From Candidatus Coproplasma stercoravium (GTDB taxonomy: Bacteria > Bacillota > Clostridia > Christensenellales > Borkfalkiaceae): DNA of 42,680 nucleotides. The notes below the pieces were generated by a model. The model did not search any database. It saw only the letters and a list, made by a program, of their open reading frames with translations, and had not been told where the DNA came from. This document shows positions 32,587-40,844 of the stretch, in pieces. The position numbers and the translations under genes are program-made. Position 1 is the first letter of the stretch, and the number at the start of each line of letters is the position of its first letter. Location of the stretch: assembly GCA_018713165.1 (NCBI GenBank), contig DVFR01000038.1, positions 1 to 42,680 on the forward strand, written 5' to 3'.

Positions 32587-33318
32587 ATGTCAAAGAAAAA
32601 CAAAAAATATAAACAGCCGCCCAAGGAGACGACCATAGAAGATTTCTATGATTTGAAATCAAAGGAGATGGACGAGCTCGTTGCGGCATTGAAAGGTGAA
32701 ACTCCGGAAGATGCTCCCGTCCCTACGGCCAATATTCAGGAGATAACGGGCGAGAAGGATGCGGGCGATAAAAAGGGTACTCGTGAATTTGACCCTTATA
32801 AGAGAGACAAACTTTCGCGCATTCCGTTTTGGATAAAAGCTCTTTTCATTAAGTTCTGGTTTTTCGGGCTGGTATGTTACCTCGTGCTTATGGGACTTGG
32901 TACTCTGTTTGTAACTGACGATGGGGCGATGAGCAACGCCGCCATGCTTGATTTGCTGTTTTTATGCGGTACAGTAATGGGGCTGTTTGTCGAGTGTCTC
33001 GTAAACCCTATATTCCGCATGATGGAGTCGGACAGAAAGGAATACAACTATTTTATGATGTTTCCCTTTCCGTTTAAACACTTGTGGACGTTTATAACAA
33101 ACATTCTCTATTACCTTATCGTCGTATATTGCGTCGGCCTTGCCTATGCCGCAATATTCGAAAATTCGTTCGGCGGCGTCGAGCCGTTGCTCTTCGGCGT
33201 GGTATGCCTCGTCGTCGACATGATTTTTATCGGAATAAAGGATTTGTTCGTATTTCTCATAAAGCGGGCAATCCGCAAATCGCGCGAGCGTAAACTCAGC
33301 AAAGCCGGCGGAGTCTGA
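32587..33318 (+). CDS. Four-helix membrane protein IV
   Basis: Unknown family, 243 residues. A long charged cytoplasmic N-terminus (about 85 residues, Lys/Glu/Asp-rich) leads to four helices (near 94-115, 129-151, 171-193 and 200-228) and a short basic tail. The frame is open from 32512, but the ATG at 32587 starts with the natural MSKKNKKYK basic stretch; no strong ribosome site was seen, so the start is uncertain. It lies past the cluster's double terminator and before its own terminator at 33394-33423, so it may be separately transcribed. Its build resembles proteins I-III. Confidence 0.65.
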   Translation: MSKKNKKYKQPPKETTIEDFYDLKSKEMDELVAALKGETPEDAPVPTANIQEITGEKDAGDKKGTREFDPYKRDKLSRIPFWIKALFIKFWFFGLVCYLVLMGLGTLFVTDDGAMSNAAMLDLLFLCGTVMGLFVECLVNPIFRMMESDRKEYNYFMMFPFPFKHLWTFITNILYYLIVVYCVGLAYAAIFENSFGGVEPLLFGVVCLVVDMIFIGIKDLFVFLIKRAIRKSRERKLSKAGGV

Positions 33319-33393
33319 ACTTAATCAGCATAAATTGTACAGAATATAATTTTGCGGTATTTCGCATGAACACCGTTTTTTGTTAATGTTTAT

Positions 33394-33432
33394 GAGCCGC
33401 GCCTGCGTGCGCAGGCGCGGCTCATACAATTT
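33394..33432 (+). terminator. Terminator after membrane protein IV
   Basis: A 13-bp GC-rich stem (33394-33406 with 33411-33423) is followed after a few bases by six T. Confidence 0.8.
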
Positions 33433-33556
33433 TTTGTAACTTTGCTTTCATTTAAATAATATAAACCCTGCCTGCTGCCCGGACTGCGTTTTTCGTATAT
33501 CGATAATGCCGACAGCCCGGAGCTTTGCGGCGCATTAAAAATGTGTGAGGAACATT

Positions 33557-35098
33557 ATGTTTAAAAAATTATTCTCGTCGAGCACGAGCGCTTGTTTTGA
33601 ATTCGATAACACAAACCCGTTTCATCATCCCAACGGCAAATATAAGATTTTTGTCAACGGCGTAATGGCGGGCGAGGCCGACACCAACGTCTTTTCGGTA
33701 TTCAACCTCGAACCCGCTACTGAATACGCGGTAACCGTTTCGAACGACGAGTGCACCGTGCGCTTTAAAACGGATGCAGAAACTGCCGTCGTAGACGTCC
33801 GCGCGCTCGGCGCAAAGGGTGACGGCAAGTCCGACGATACCTACTTCGTCCAGATGGCGATAGACAGCTGTCCCGCGGGAGGCAGGGTGCTCGTTCCCGA
33901 AGGCTCCTACTATGTCCGTCCCATTGTTTTAAAGAGCGATATAACGGTGGAACTCAAAAAGGGCGCGCAGCTTTTGGGCAGCACGGTCGAGGAGGATTAT
34001 CCCTATATCCCCGCGCGCGTATATAATCCCGACGGTTCGGAGGAGATTCTCGCAAGCTGGGAGGGCGACCCCTTCGACTGCCATCAGGCGTTTGTATCCG
34101 CTTACAGGCAGAAGAACATTAAGATAGTCGGCGAAGGCGCTATAAACGGGAATGCCGATAAATCCACGTGGTGGGCGACGCCCAAGGGCAGGAAGGTAGC
34201 GCGTCCGCGCCTCGTGTTCCTTAACAAGTGCGAAAACGTCGTTTTCCACGGCGTAACCTGCAAAAATTCGGCGTCGTGGAACCTGCATCCCTTCTTCTCC
34301 AAAAACCTCGGCTTCTTTGACGTAAAGGTTCAGAATCCCTACACGGGCCCGAATACCGACGGCCTCGACCCCGAGAGCTGCGACAAGGTAGACATCGTCG
34401 GCTGCACGTTCTCGGTCGGAGACGACTGTGTAGCGCTCAAATCCGGCAAAGTATATATGGGTAAAACGTATAAAACTCCCGCAAACCGCCATACCCTGCG
34501 CAACAATCTCTTCCAGGACGGTCACGGCGCGATAGTGCTCGGCAGCGAAATGTCGGGCGGCGTAACCAACCTCACCGTAAGCCAGTGCCTCTTCAGGCAT
34601 ACCGACAGGGGACTGAGAATCAAGACGCGCCGCGGCAGGGGCAAGGATGCGATAATCGACGGCATCGTATTCGAAAATATAAAGATGGAGAACGTAATCA
34701 CTCCTCTTGTCGTAAATATGTATTATTTCTGCGACCCCGACGGGCACACCGAGTTCGTATGGTCGCGCAAGCCCCATCCCGTTGACGACGGCACGCCGTA
34801 TATCGGCAAGTTCCTCTTCAAGGATATCGACTGCGAGGACTGCGAGTGCATGTGCGGTTACTTCGACGGGCTTGTCGAGCAGCCAATCGGAGAAATCACG
34901 CTTGAAAACGTGCATTTCGGCTTTAAAAAGGACGCAAAGCCCTTCAAGCCCGCGATGCTCGAGTTTGTGCGCGAATATTGCAAAGAGGGACTTTATATCG
35001 ACAACGTAAATAAAGTGGTGCTTAAAAACGTTACGTTCGACGGCGTCGAAGGCGACCACATTATAGAGAAGAACTGCGGAGAACTTGTAATAGAGTAA
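33557..35098 (+). CDS. GH28 polygalacturonase-family enzyme, cytoplasmic
   Basis: Glycoside hydrolase of 513 residues that cleaves alpha-1,4 galacturonate (or rhamnogalacturonan) linkages. Residues ~12-75 form a small beta domain like fibronectin type III; the rest is the right-handed beta helix. GH28 catalytic motifs are complete: NTDG (266-269, Asp268), GDD (288-290, Asp289 and Asp290), GHG (322-324) and RIK (354-356). There is no signal peptide, so it should act on imported oligomers, probably as an exo-enzyme. GAGG lies 6 nt before the ATG; a GTG 12 nt earlier is in frame but less likely. It forms an operon with the GH105 gene 10 bp downstream. Confidence 0.93.
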   Translation: MFKKLFSSSTSACFEFDNTNPFHHPNGKYKIFVNGVMAGEADTNVFSVFNLEPATEYAVTVSNDECTVRFKTDAETAVVDVRALGAKGDGKSDDTYFVQMAIDSCPAGGRVLVPEGSYYVRPIVLKSDITVELKKGAQLLGSTVEEDYPYIPARVYNPDGSEEILASWEGDPFDCHQAFVSAYRQKNIKIVGEGAINGNADKSTWWATPKGRKVARPRLVFLNKCENVVFHGVTCKNSASWNLHPFFSKNLGFFDVKVQNPYTGPNTDGLDPESCDKVDIVGCTFSVGDDCVALKSGKVYMGKTYKTPANRHTLRNNLFQDGHGAIVLGSEMSGGVTNLTVSQCLFRHTDRGLRIKTRRGRGKDAIIDGIVFENIKMENVITPLVVNMYYFCDPDGHTEFVWSRKPHPVDDGTPYIGKFLFKDIDCEDCECMCGYFDGLVEQPIGEITLENVHFGFKKDAKPFKPAMLEFVREYCKEGLYIDNVNKVVLKNVTFDGVEGDHIIEKNCGELVIE

Positions 35099-35108
35099 GG
35101 GGGATATT

Positions 35109-36245
35109 ATGGATTATTCTGTAATCGACAGGTATATCGACCGTCTTATCGAGGACACGACTCCCGACGCGCCGATTTGGAACATAGAGAACATAAGGCA
35201 CGGCAAGGCGCCCGGCTGGAATTATATCGACGGGTGCATGATGACGTCGCTGTATTCCATATATTGCCAGACCGGAAATAAAAAATATATCGATTTTATC
35301 GACAAATTCGTCGATTACTATGTTTTCGAGGACGGCAGCATACGCGGATTCGAACTCGATACATACAATCTCGACAACATAAACGAGGGGCGTATACTCT
35401 TCGATTTGTACCGCGAAACGGGCAAGGAAAAGTATAAAAAGGCGGCAGACCTGCTTTACGAACAGATAAAAACTCAGCCCCGCACGGGTTCGGGCAACTT
35501 CTGGCACAAGAAGATATACCCCAACCAGGTATGGCTCGACGGGCTCTATATGGCGCAGGTATTTTATACCCGCTACGAAACTGAATTCGGCGGCTGCAAA
35601 TACTATGCCGATATAGTAAACCAGTTCCAGAGCGTTTACGACAATATGTACGACAAGCAGAAAAAGCTGTATTACCACGGCTGGGACTATTCTAAGCAGG
35701 CTTTCTGGGCGGACAAGCAGACGGGGCTTTCAAAGAGTTTCTGGCTCCGTTCCGTAGGCTGGTATACGGTCGGGCTTGTGGATGCAATAGGGTACTTTGT
35801 CGGGCACGAGGAGCTTAAAGAAAAGCTGATAAAGATATTCAAAGAGACGATTGAAGGGCTCGAACAGTACATAGATAAAGACGGCCACATGTTCTATCAG
35901 GTAGTCGACCAGGGCGGAAGAGAGGGCAACTATCTTGAGACCTCCGGCAGCGCAATGATAGCCTATGCCATGATGAAGGGCGCCCGCCTCGGCGTGATAG
36001 ACTCGCGTTTTGCCAAAGTCGGCGAAGAGGTGTTCAACGGCATCTGCGACAAATACCTCACCGAAGAGGACGGCAAACTCAATCTCGGCGGAATATGCCT
36101 CGTTGCGGGACTCGGCCCCGAAAACAACCGCCGCCGCGACGGCACTTTCGAGTACTATATCTCCGAGCCTGTAGTCGAAAACGACGCCAAGGGCACCGGC
36201 CCGTTCGTTATGGCATACACCGAGCTCATGCAGATTCATAAATAA
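35109..36245 (+). CDS. GH105 unsaturated galacturonyl hydrolase (YteR/YesR type)
   Basis: An (alpha/alpha)6-barrel enzyme of 378 residues that removes an unsaturated galacturonate from lyase-made pectin or rhamnogalacturonan disaccharides by vinyl-ether hydration. The likely catalytic Asp is Asp144 in NQVWLDGLYM, matching Asp143 of Bacillus YteR; Asp88 and the SVGWYTVGLVDAI and ETSGSAMIAYAM helices also fit. There is no signal peptide. It follows the GH28 gene by 10 bp with AAGGGGG overlapping that gene's end, and is followed by a strong terminator. Its product, 4-deoxy-5-keto uronate, is the substrate of KduI at 13488. Galacturonyl versus rhamnogalacturonyl preference cannot be decided. Confidence 0.93.
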   Translation: MDYSVIDRYIDRLIEDTTPDAPIWNIENIRHGKAPGWNYIDGCMMTSLYSIYCQTGNKKYIDFIDKFVDYYVFEDGSIRGFELDTYNLDNINEGRILFDLYRETGKEKYKKAADLLYEQIKTQPRTGSGNFWHKKIYPNQVWLDGLYMAQVFYTRYETEFGGCKYYADIVNQFQSVYDNMYDKQKKLYYHGWDYSKQAFWADKQTGLSKSFWLRSVGWYTVGLVDAIGYFVGHEELKEKLIKIFKETIEGLEQYIDKDGHMFYQVVDQGGREGNYLETSGSAMIAYAMMKGARLGVIDSRFAKVGEEVFNGICDKYLTEEDGKLNLGGICLVAGLGPENNRRRDGTFEYYISEPVVENDAKGTGPFVMAYTELMQIHK

Positions 36246-36292
36246 TCGTGTTTGCAAGAGATAATCAGGCTTACAATTTTTCCTTATAATTT

Positions 36293-36332
36293 AATCCGCA
36301 GCGGGCAATTTTGCCCGCTGCGGATTATTTTT
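36293..36332 (+). terminator. Terminator of the GH28-GH105 operon
   Basis: A perfect 16-bp stem (36293-36308 with 36311-36326) is followed by a T-rich run. Confidence 0.9.
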
Positions 36333-36445
36333 ATTTGTAAGCATCATGGGGATATGAATATGATAAAAATATTATTTTTTATATGAAATAGTACTGACAG
36401 ATTTTGACAGTATAGAATTTATCCTAAATAAATTACATTTTATTA

Positions 36446-36474
36446 TTGACCTTTCCCTCGCATAATGATATAGT
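36446..36474 (+). promoter_or_regulatory. Promoter of the repeat lipoprotein gene
   Basis: TTGACC (36446-36451), 17 nt and TATAGT (36469-36474), about 48 nt before the GTG start, in an AT-rich stretch. Confidence 0.75.
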
Positions 36475-36522
36475 AGTAGTGGAATATAATATGCTTTCCG
36501 GTATATTTATAAGGAGGAAAAG

Positions 36523-38265
36523 GTGAAAGTTAAATTATTGCCTCTTGCCGCTGCGGCGGTGTCTGCGTTCTTTGTTTTTACAGGCATAGCCGGCTGTACG
36601 CAAAGTCAGCCGCATGTACATAACTTTACGAACTATGTGGTTCAGGAGCCCGATTGCGTAAATGAGGGCAGCATGGAGCAGGTATGCGCGGACTGTGGTG
36701 AAAAAATCTATTCAGATATACAGCCGCTCGGGCACAAGTACGTAAACGGCATATGTGAACGCTGCGGCCAAAGCGACGGCACCGCTCAGCCTGAGCCCAC
36801 GTGCGAACATGAGTACGATGTCACGGTGGTCTCCGAGCCTGATTGCACCGAGGCGGGTAGCATAAAGCTCGTTTGCTCCAAATGCGGCGACGAATCGGTA
36901 GCACAAGTGCCTGCGCTCGGGCACAAGTACGTAAACGGCATATGCGAACGCTGCGGCCAGAGCGACGGTACCGTTTCGCCCGTGTGCGAGCATGAGTATG
37001 GCGCTACAATGATTGCCGCGCCCGACTGTACCGAGGCGGGCAGCATAGAGCTCGTTTGCTCCAAATGCGGCGATGAATCGGTGATGCAAGTGCCTGCGCT
37101 CGGGCACAAGTACGTAAACGGGGTATGCGAGCGCTGCGGCCAGAGCGACGGTACCGTTTCGCCCATGTGCGAGCATGAGTATAGTGCTACAATGATTGCC
37201 GCGCCCGACTGTACCGAGGCGGGCAGCATAAAGCTCGTTTGCTCCAAATGCGGCGATGAATCGGTGGTGCAAGTGCCTGCGCTCGGGCATAAGTACGTAA
37301 ACGGGGTATGCGAGCGCTGCGGCCAGAGCGACGGCAGCGACCCCGACGACCCGAATATCCCCGACGACCCTGTGTTGTTACTGTTTACCGACATAGACGA
37401 GGCGTACAGTTATTCGCGGGAGCTCGGGTATCCGTTCAGTGAAACCGACTTTATAAACGGAATGCGCGGCATGCGCTTCACCGAGGTGTTCACTAACTCC
37501 AACGGACATTTAAAAGTTAAGTACGGCACTATATCGGCCGATATAGGTGACGTCAGGGTAGATATTCCAACAGATGGCGCGGCGCACGTCGGCCTGATAA
37601 ACAGCATAGAGATATCCAAAGACGGCGCTTTGTTAATATCAGACACCACAGGCAAGCTCGTCGATTTCGGCAGGCTCGAACCCTTTAAAACGGCCTTCGG
37701 TGAATATTTGGTCGGCGCGGCAATAAATCTTCAGAACGAATTGCTGCTTCTCAAAAACGACGGTACAATCGTAAAGGCGGGCTTTATAAGCAAAAATTCC
37801 TCGGTGGAAGTGGTAGATGATTTGTTGCTTTATCGTCAATATCAGTCTTCCTATTCGGTGGACGGCGCTTTTAACCGAAATATCGAATATGCCGACGTTG
37901 CGCCCACGCATTTAGGCAAACCGGTTACCTCGGTTGCCAGCGACGCGTTTGCAGGCTATTCATCGCTTCGCGGAGTAGTGTTGCCCGAAGGAATAGGGCA
38001 AATAAACAACCGCGCATTTAAAGATTGCTCAGCGCTCGAATATATAGTTTTGCCGGAGTCGCTCTACAGAATATCGGCAAATGCCTTTGAAGGTTGCAGC
38101 TCGCTCGATAATATATTCTATTGCGGAACAAAGACGCAGTGGTCGGCATTAAAGGCCGTTCTTCCAAGTACGGATGTTACGGTATATTTTTACAGCGAGG
38201 TAGGCCCCGTCATCGGTGAAAATTACTGGCACTACGATGAGGAAGGCAATCCCGTTATATGGTGA
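36523..38265 (+). CDS. Cysteine-rich repeat lipoprotein with a leucine-rich C-terminus
   Basis: Predicted surface lipoprotein of 580 residues; function unknown. The signal peptide ends in GIAGC with Cys25 as lipid anchor. Residues ~30-276 are four repeats of about 61 residues, each with two CxxC pairs (VCSKCGD and CERCGQSDG) and a GHKYVNG between them; the first is more diverged. This looks like a small zinc-ribbon-like or disulfide unit seen in many clostridial surface proteins. The C-terminus (about 465-540) has BspA-type leucine-rich repeats (DAFAGYSSLRGVVLPEG). It begins at GTG with AAGGAGG 5 nt upstream. A role in adhesion or substrate binding is only a guess. Confidence 0.8.
   Translation: MKVKLLPLAAAAVSAFFVFTGIAGCTQSQPHVHNFTNYVVQEPDCVNEGSMEQVCADCGEKIYSDIQPLGHKYVNGICERCGQSDGTAQPEPTCEHEYDVTVVSEPDCTEAGSIKLVCSKCGDESVAQVPALGHKYVNGICERCGQSDGTVSPVCEHEYGATMIAAPDCTEAGSIELVCSKCGDESVMQVPALGHKYVNGVCERCGQSDGTVSPMCEHEYSATMIAAPDCTEAGSIKLVCSKCGDESVVQVPALGHKYVNGVCERCGQSDGSDPDDPNIPDDPVLLLFTDIDEAYSYSRELGYPFSETDFINGMRGMRFTEVFTNSNGHLKVKYGTISADIGDVRVDIPTDGAAHVGLINSIEISKDGALLISDTTGKLVDFGRLEPFKTAFGEYLVGAAINLQNELLLLKNDGTIVKAGFISKNSSVEVVDDLLLYRQYQSSYSVDGAFNRNIEYADVAPTHLGKPVTSVASDAFAGYSSLRGVVLPEGIGQINNRAFKDCSALEYIVLPESLYRISANAFEGCSSLDNIFYCGTKTQWSALKAVLPSTDVTVYFYSEVGPVIGENYWHYDEEGNPVIW
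36802..37350 (+). repeat. Three near-identical 183-bp tandem repeats inside the lipoprotein gene
   Basis: Units start at 36802, 36985 and 37168, each exactly 183 bp (61 codons). Units 2 and 3 differ at only a few bases, which points to recent duplication or gene conversion. Confidence 0.9.
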
Positions 38266-38301
38266 CGCATGGCAAAGATTAAATAAAACATAGTGTTTAA
38301 A

Positions 38302-38336
38302 ATACGGGTCGTTGCAAAACAGGCAACGACCCGTAT
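38302..38336. terminator. Convergent terminator between the lipoprotein and AraC genes
   Basis: A 14-bp perfect stem (38302-38315 with 38323-38336) with a 7-nt loop. The T run is on the - strand side, so it suits the AraC gene best but can also stop the lipoprotein transcript. Confidence 0.75.
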
Positions 38337-38351
38337 CCGGTTGTGCTCATA

Positions 38352-39086
38352 TTATTTCCCGTACTCCGAGGGAGGTGTGCCGAAGTATTTTTTAAACACG
38401 CGCGAAAAGTACAGCGGTTCCGAAAATCCGCACATTTCGGCTATCTGCGAAATGCTGTATCTGCTGTATTGGTTGCTCATCCCGCTGAGTATAAGTCTGC
38501 CGGCAAGCTCCATGCGCCTTGATATCAGGTATTCGTGGGGAGTTATGCCCGTTTCGCTTTTGAACAGTTTGCGCACATAGTCGTAATTGAGCGGCAGGGT
38601 GCGGATAAATGCGTCGAGCGCATACGACGAGTTGCTCACGTTCGCCTCGATATCGGCCTTTACGCTCTCCACGACGGGTGAGCACGCGGGCTGCCTGGTC
38701 TGCGCTATGATGTAGCTTATGATAAGGTCGCCGAGGGCGCTCAGCACCGCGGCGCTCTTTTCGTCCCCGCGTTCAAAATAGTTCGCCGCCTGCAAAAAAG
38801 CGTGCGCAAGCCCTCCGCGGCTTTCCTCGCAAACGGCCTTTGGCGATTTAAAGGGCAGCGCCGTGCCTTCCATAAAAATATATATGTCGGCGGCATTTTC
38901 GCCCGTGCGCTCGAAGTCGGTGAGCGGGGGTATGGCAAGAACGTTGCCGCGCATAAAACTTTCGTTACCCTTGGCGCACTTAACTTCGCCGCGCGCGGCG
39001 CATTTTATAAATTGCCAGTATTTCCGTCCTGCGGCGAACTCGCGCGTTCTGCGCGCGTCGCTTCCCGCGTAAACAATCTTATTCAT
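38352..39086 (-). CDS. AraC-family transcriptional regulator, predicted leaderless
   Basis: Regulator of 244 residues. The N-terminal sensing half (about 1-130) is a degenerate cupin-like domain (ARGEVKCAKG, RGNVLAIPP). The C-terminal double helix-turn-helix covers about residues 145-244 and ends with the familiar MCGFSEPLYFSRVFKKYFG and TPPSEYGK. The promoter TAGACA-17-TAAAAT (39121-39093) lies so close that only 6 nt separate the -10 box from the ATG, and no ribosome site is visible. It is divergent from the methyltransferase gene. Its targets are unknown; the neighbouring lipoprotein or methyltransferase gene are possible. Confidence 0.87.
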   Translation of the reverse strand: MNKIVYAGSDARRTREFAAGRKYWQFIKCAARGEVKCAKGNESFMRGNVLAIPPLTDFERTGENAADIYIFMEGTALPFKSPKAVCEESRGGLAHAFLQAANYFERGDEKSAAVLSALGDLIISYIIAQTRQPACSPVVESVKADIEANVSNSSYALDAFIRTLPLNYDYVRKLFKSETGITPHEYLISRRMELAGRLILSGMSNQYSRYSISQIAEMCGFSEPLYFSRVFKKYFGTPPSEYGK

Positions 39087-39092
39087 ACCCGT

Positions 39093-39121
39093 ATTTTACC
39101 ATAAAATATCCGTTTTGTCTA
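39093..39121 (-). promoter_or_regulatory. Promoter of the AraC gene with almost no leader
   Basis: On the - strand TAGACA (39121-39116), a 17-nt spacer and TAAAAT (39098-39093), with an upstream TATGG giving an extended -10 look. The ATG begins at 39086. Confidence 0.6.
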
Positions 39122-39142
39122 TATAACCGATAAAAATTTTTG

Positions 39143-39170
39143 TTGCGCCATGTATTTTTTATGGTATAAT
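39143..39170 (+). promoter_or_regulatory. Promoter of the methyltransferase gene
   Basis: TTGCGC (39143-39148), 16 nt and TATAAT (39165-39170). The leader holds a small CGGGTC/GACCCG hairpin near 39184-39198 and an AAGGTG ribosome site before the ATG at 39221. Confidence 0.65.
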
Positions 39171-39220
39171 GAGTGCATGAATCACGGGTCTGACCCGACC
39201 CCGTTTAATAAGGTGTTATC

Positions 39221-39970
39221 ATGAATATAGACTGGAATGCAGAGGACTATCATAAAAATTTTGCTTTCGTGTACGAATACGGCGAAGCCTTGCTCAATTT
39301 ATTTACCCTGCCAAAGGGCTCGTTTATAGCCGACGTGGGTTGCGGCAGCGCCGTTTTAACGAAAAAACTGAAAGAGGCGGGATACGGCGTGTGCGGCATA
39401 GACGCCTCGCGCGAGATGACGGAGCTTGCAAAACGCAATGCGCCCGATATCCCCTTTATGTGCGCCGATGCGACTGAGTTTTCGCTCGACCGCCCCGCCG
39501 ACGGGCTGTTTTCAAACGCCGTATTCCACTGGATTGACGATACGGATAAGCTGGTAAAAAATCTTGCGCGCAACCTCAGGGCGGGAGGGGAGCTGGTGTG
39601 CGAATTCGGCGGCAAGGGCTGTGCCGAGTCGGTGCACTCTGCGCTTGAAGAAATCTTTGCCGAACGCGGGCTTAAATACCGCCGCACATTCAATTTTTTA
39701 TCGATAGGCGAATTTGCGCCCGTGCTCGAAAAGCACGGCCTCGTTCCCGTATATTGCACGCTCTTTCCGCGCCCTACGCGACAGAGCGGAGAGGAGGGTC
39801 TTAAAAACTGGATACTCACCTTCCTCAAAGAGCCGTTTGAGGCAATCGCCGACGACGTGCGCGGCGAAATTATCGCCGAGGCAGAGAAAAGGCTGCGCGC
39901 AAAACTTTTTAAAGACGGCGAATGGTTCGTCGACTATGTGCGTATCCGCGTAAAGGCGGTAAAGGTATAA
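39221..39970 (+). CDS. Class I SAM-dependent methyltransferase
   Basis: Soluble methyltransferase of 249 residues in the trans-aconitate methyltransferase-like group. The SAM-binding motif I is FIADVGCGSAVLTKKL (about 35-50, with DVGCGS), then GIDASREM (about 59-66, acidic residue binding ribose), FMCADATEF (about 79-87) and the NAVFHWIDD motif (about 98-106). The C-terminal ~90 residues form the substrate cap. It has its own promoter and shares a terminator at 40121-40158 with the convergent GNAT gene. The small-molecule acceptor is unknown. Confidence 0.87.
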   Translation: MNIDWNAEDYHKNFAFVYEYGEALLNLFTLPKGSFIADVGCGSAVLTKKLKEAGYGVCGIDASREMTELAKRNAPDIPFMCADATEFSLDRPADGLFSNAVFHWIDDTDKLVKNLARNLRAGGELVCEFGGKGCAESVHSALEEIFAERGLKYRRTFNFLSIGEFAPVLEKHGLVPVYCTLFPRPTRQSGEEGLKNWILTFLKEPFEAIADDVRGEIIAEAEKRLRAKLFKDGEWFVDYVRIRVKAVKV

Positions 39971-40120
39971 AAGTCGTTGCCGCGCTCTGTACGGCGGCGG
40001 TATTTCGCCCATATATGCGGCGAAACCAAATTTTAAATAATTCGGCAATATATGCGGGGGAATTGAAATTGCCCCGTACATATGACGCAATTATCCGTAA
40101 ATATTTCAACGTTAAAAATA

Positions 40121-40158
40121 AAAAATGCCGCCCGCGCTTTTGCGCGGGCGGCATTTTT
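40121..40158. terminator. Convergent terminator
   Basis: A perfect 17-bp stem (40121-40137 with 40142-40158), five A on the left and five T on the right, between the methyltransferase and GNAT genes. The TGCGGGGCAATT-type motif occurs on both sides (40046-40075 and about 40193-40209). Confidence 0.88.
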
Positions 40159-40209
40159 AATCGAAATTTTTATATAATGCACGTTATTTTCGCCATATAT
40201 GCGGGCGAA

Positions 40210-40707
40210 TTATTTATCTTGGCAGTTTCCGCAGCCGGTTTTCAGGTCTGTTTTGGCAAAAACGTTGCACTCCAGCTCGGCGCACTCTTCGTCCGTCAGC
40301 TCGTATCCGCACGCCGCAAAAAAGTCGACGGCTTCGCCGTCGGGGAGCGCGTATATCGCCTTTGCGCCCGCCTCTTTCAGCCTCATCTCGGCTGTGTACA
40401 GGAGGAATTTGCCCAGCCCCTTGCGCCGCCTGTTCATCGTGATGTAAATTTCGCGTATGTCGCCCCAGCCGTCTTTAAAGTTCCAGTCGTTGCCCGGTTC
40501 GTCTATCTGGTATATGCAAAAGCCGCTTAAGTTTCCGTCGTCCTCAATCAGGTCGACTTTCAAAAGCCCCGCCAGAAGGTCGGGCAGAACGTACTCGTTC
40601 ACGAGGTGTTCGGCATCCTCGTCGCAGCCGAGCTCGTCGTAATAGTCTGCGAACATCTTGCCGAATCTCCCGGCGTATTTGTCGTTGAGCGGAAAAACCC
40701 GTATCAT
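40210..40707 (-). CDS. GNAT-family N-acetyltransferase
   Basis: Acetyl-CoA dependent acetyltransferase of 165 residues. The DIREIYITMNRRRKGLGKFLL segment (about residues 85-105) contains the acetyl-CoA binding loop RRKGLG, and FFAACGYE (about 133-140) is the usual C-terminal motif. A longer frame reaches 40767, but the ATG at 40707 has GGGAG about 6 nt upstream and yields the natural MIRVFPLN start. The last residues carry a GCGNCQDK tail with two cysteines. It is single and convergent with the methyltransferase gene. Acceptor unknown. Confidence 0.85.
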   Translation of the reverse strand: MIRVFPLNDKYAGRFGKMFADYYDELGCDEDAEHLVNEYVLPDLLAGLLKVDLIEDDGNLSGFCIYQIDEPGNDWNFKDGWGDIREIYITMNRRRKGLGKFLLYTAEMRLKEAGAKAIYALPDGEAVDFFAACGYELTDEECAELECNVFAKTDLKTGCGNCQDK

Positions 40708-40844
40708 GTAAAACTCCCGTGCGGCAGCTTTGGTATCTTGCTGCCGTCTGCAATCATTATACCGCATTTTTGCGCTGAATGCAATACTGTAAGGGGGACA
40801 AAAAAGTAACCCACCCGCATAGCGGGCTCTTTCCGCATTGCAGG

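Noticed and set aside
33929-35059. Long open frame on the - strand opposite the GH28 gene
   Set aside because: The + strand frame has complete GH28 motifs; the opposite frame has no recognisable family and no start signal.
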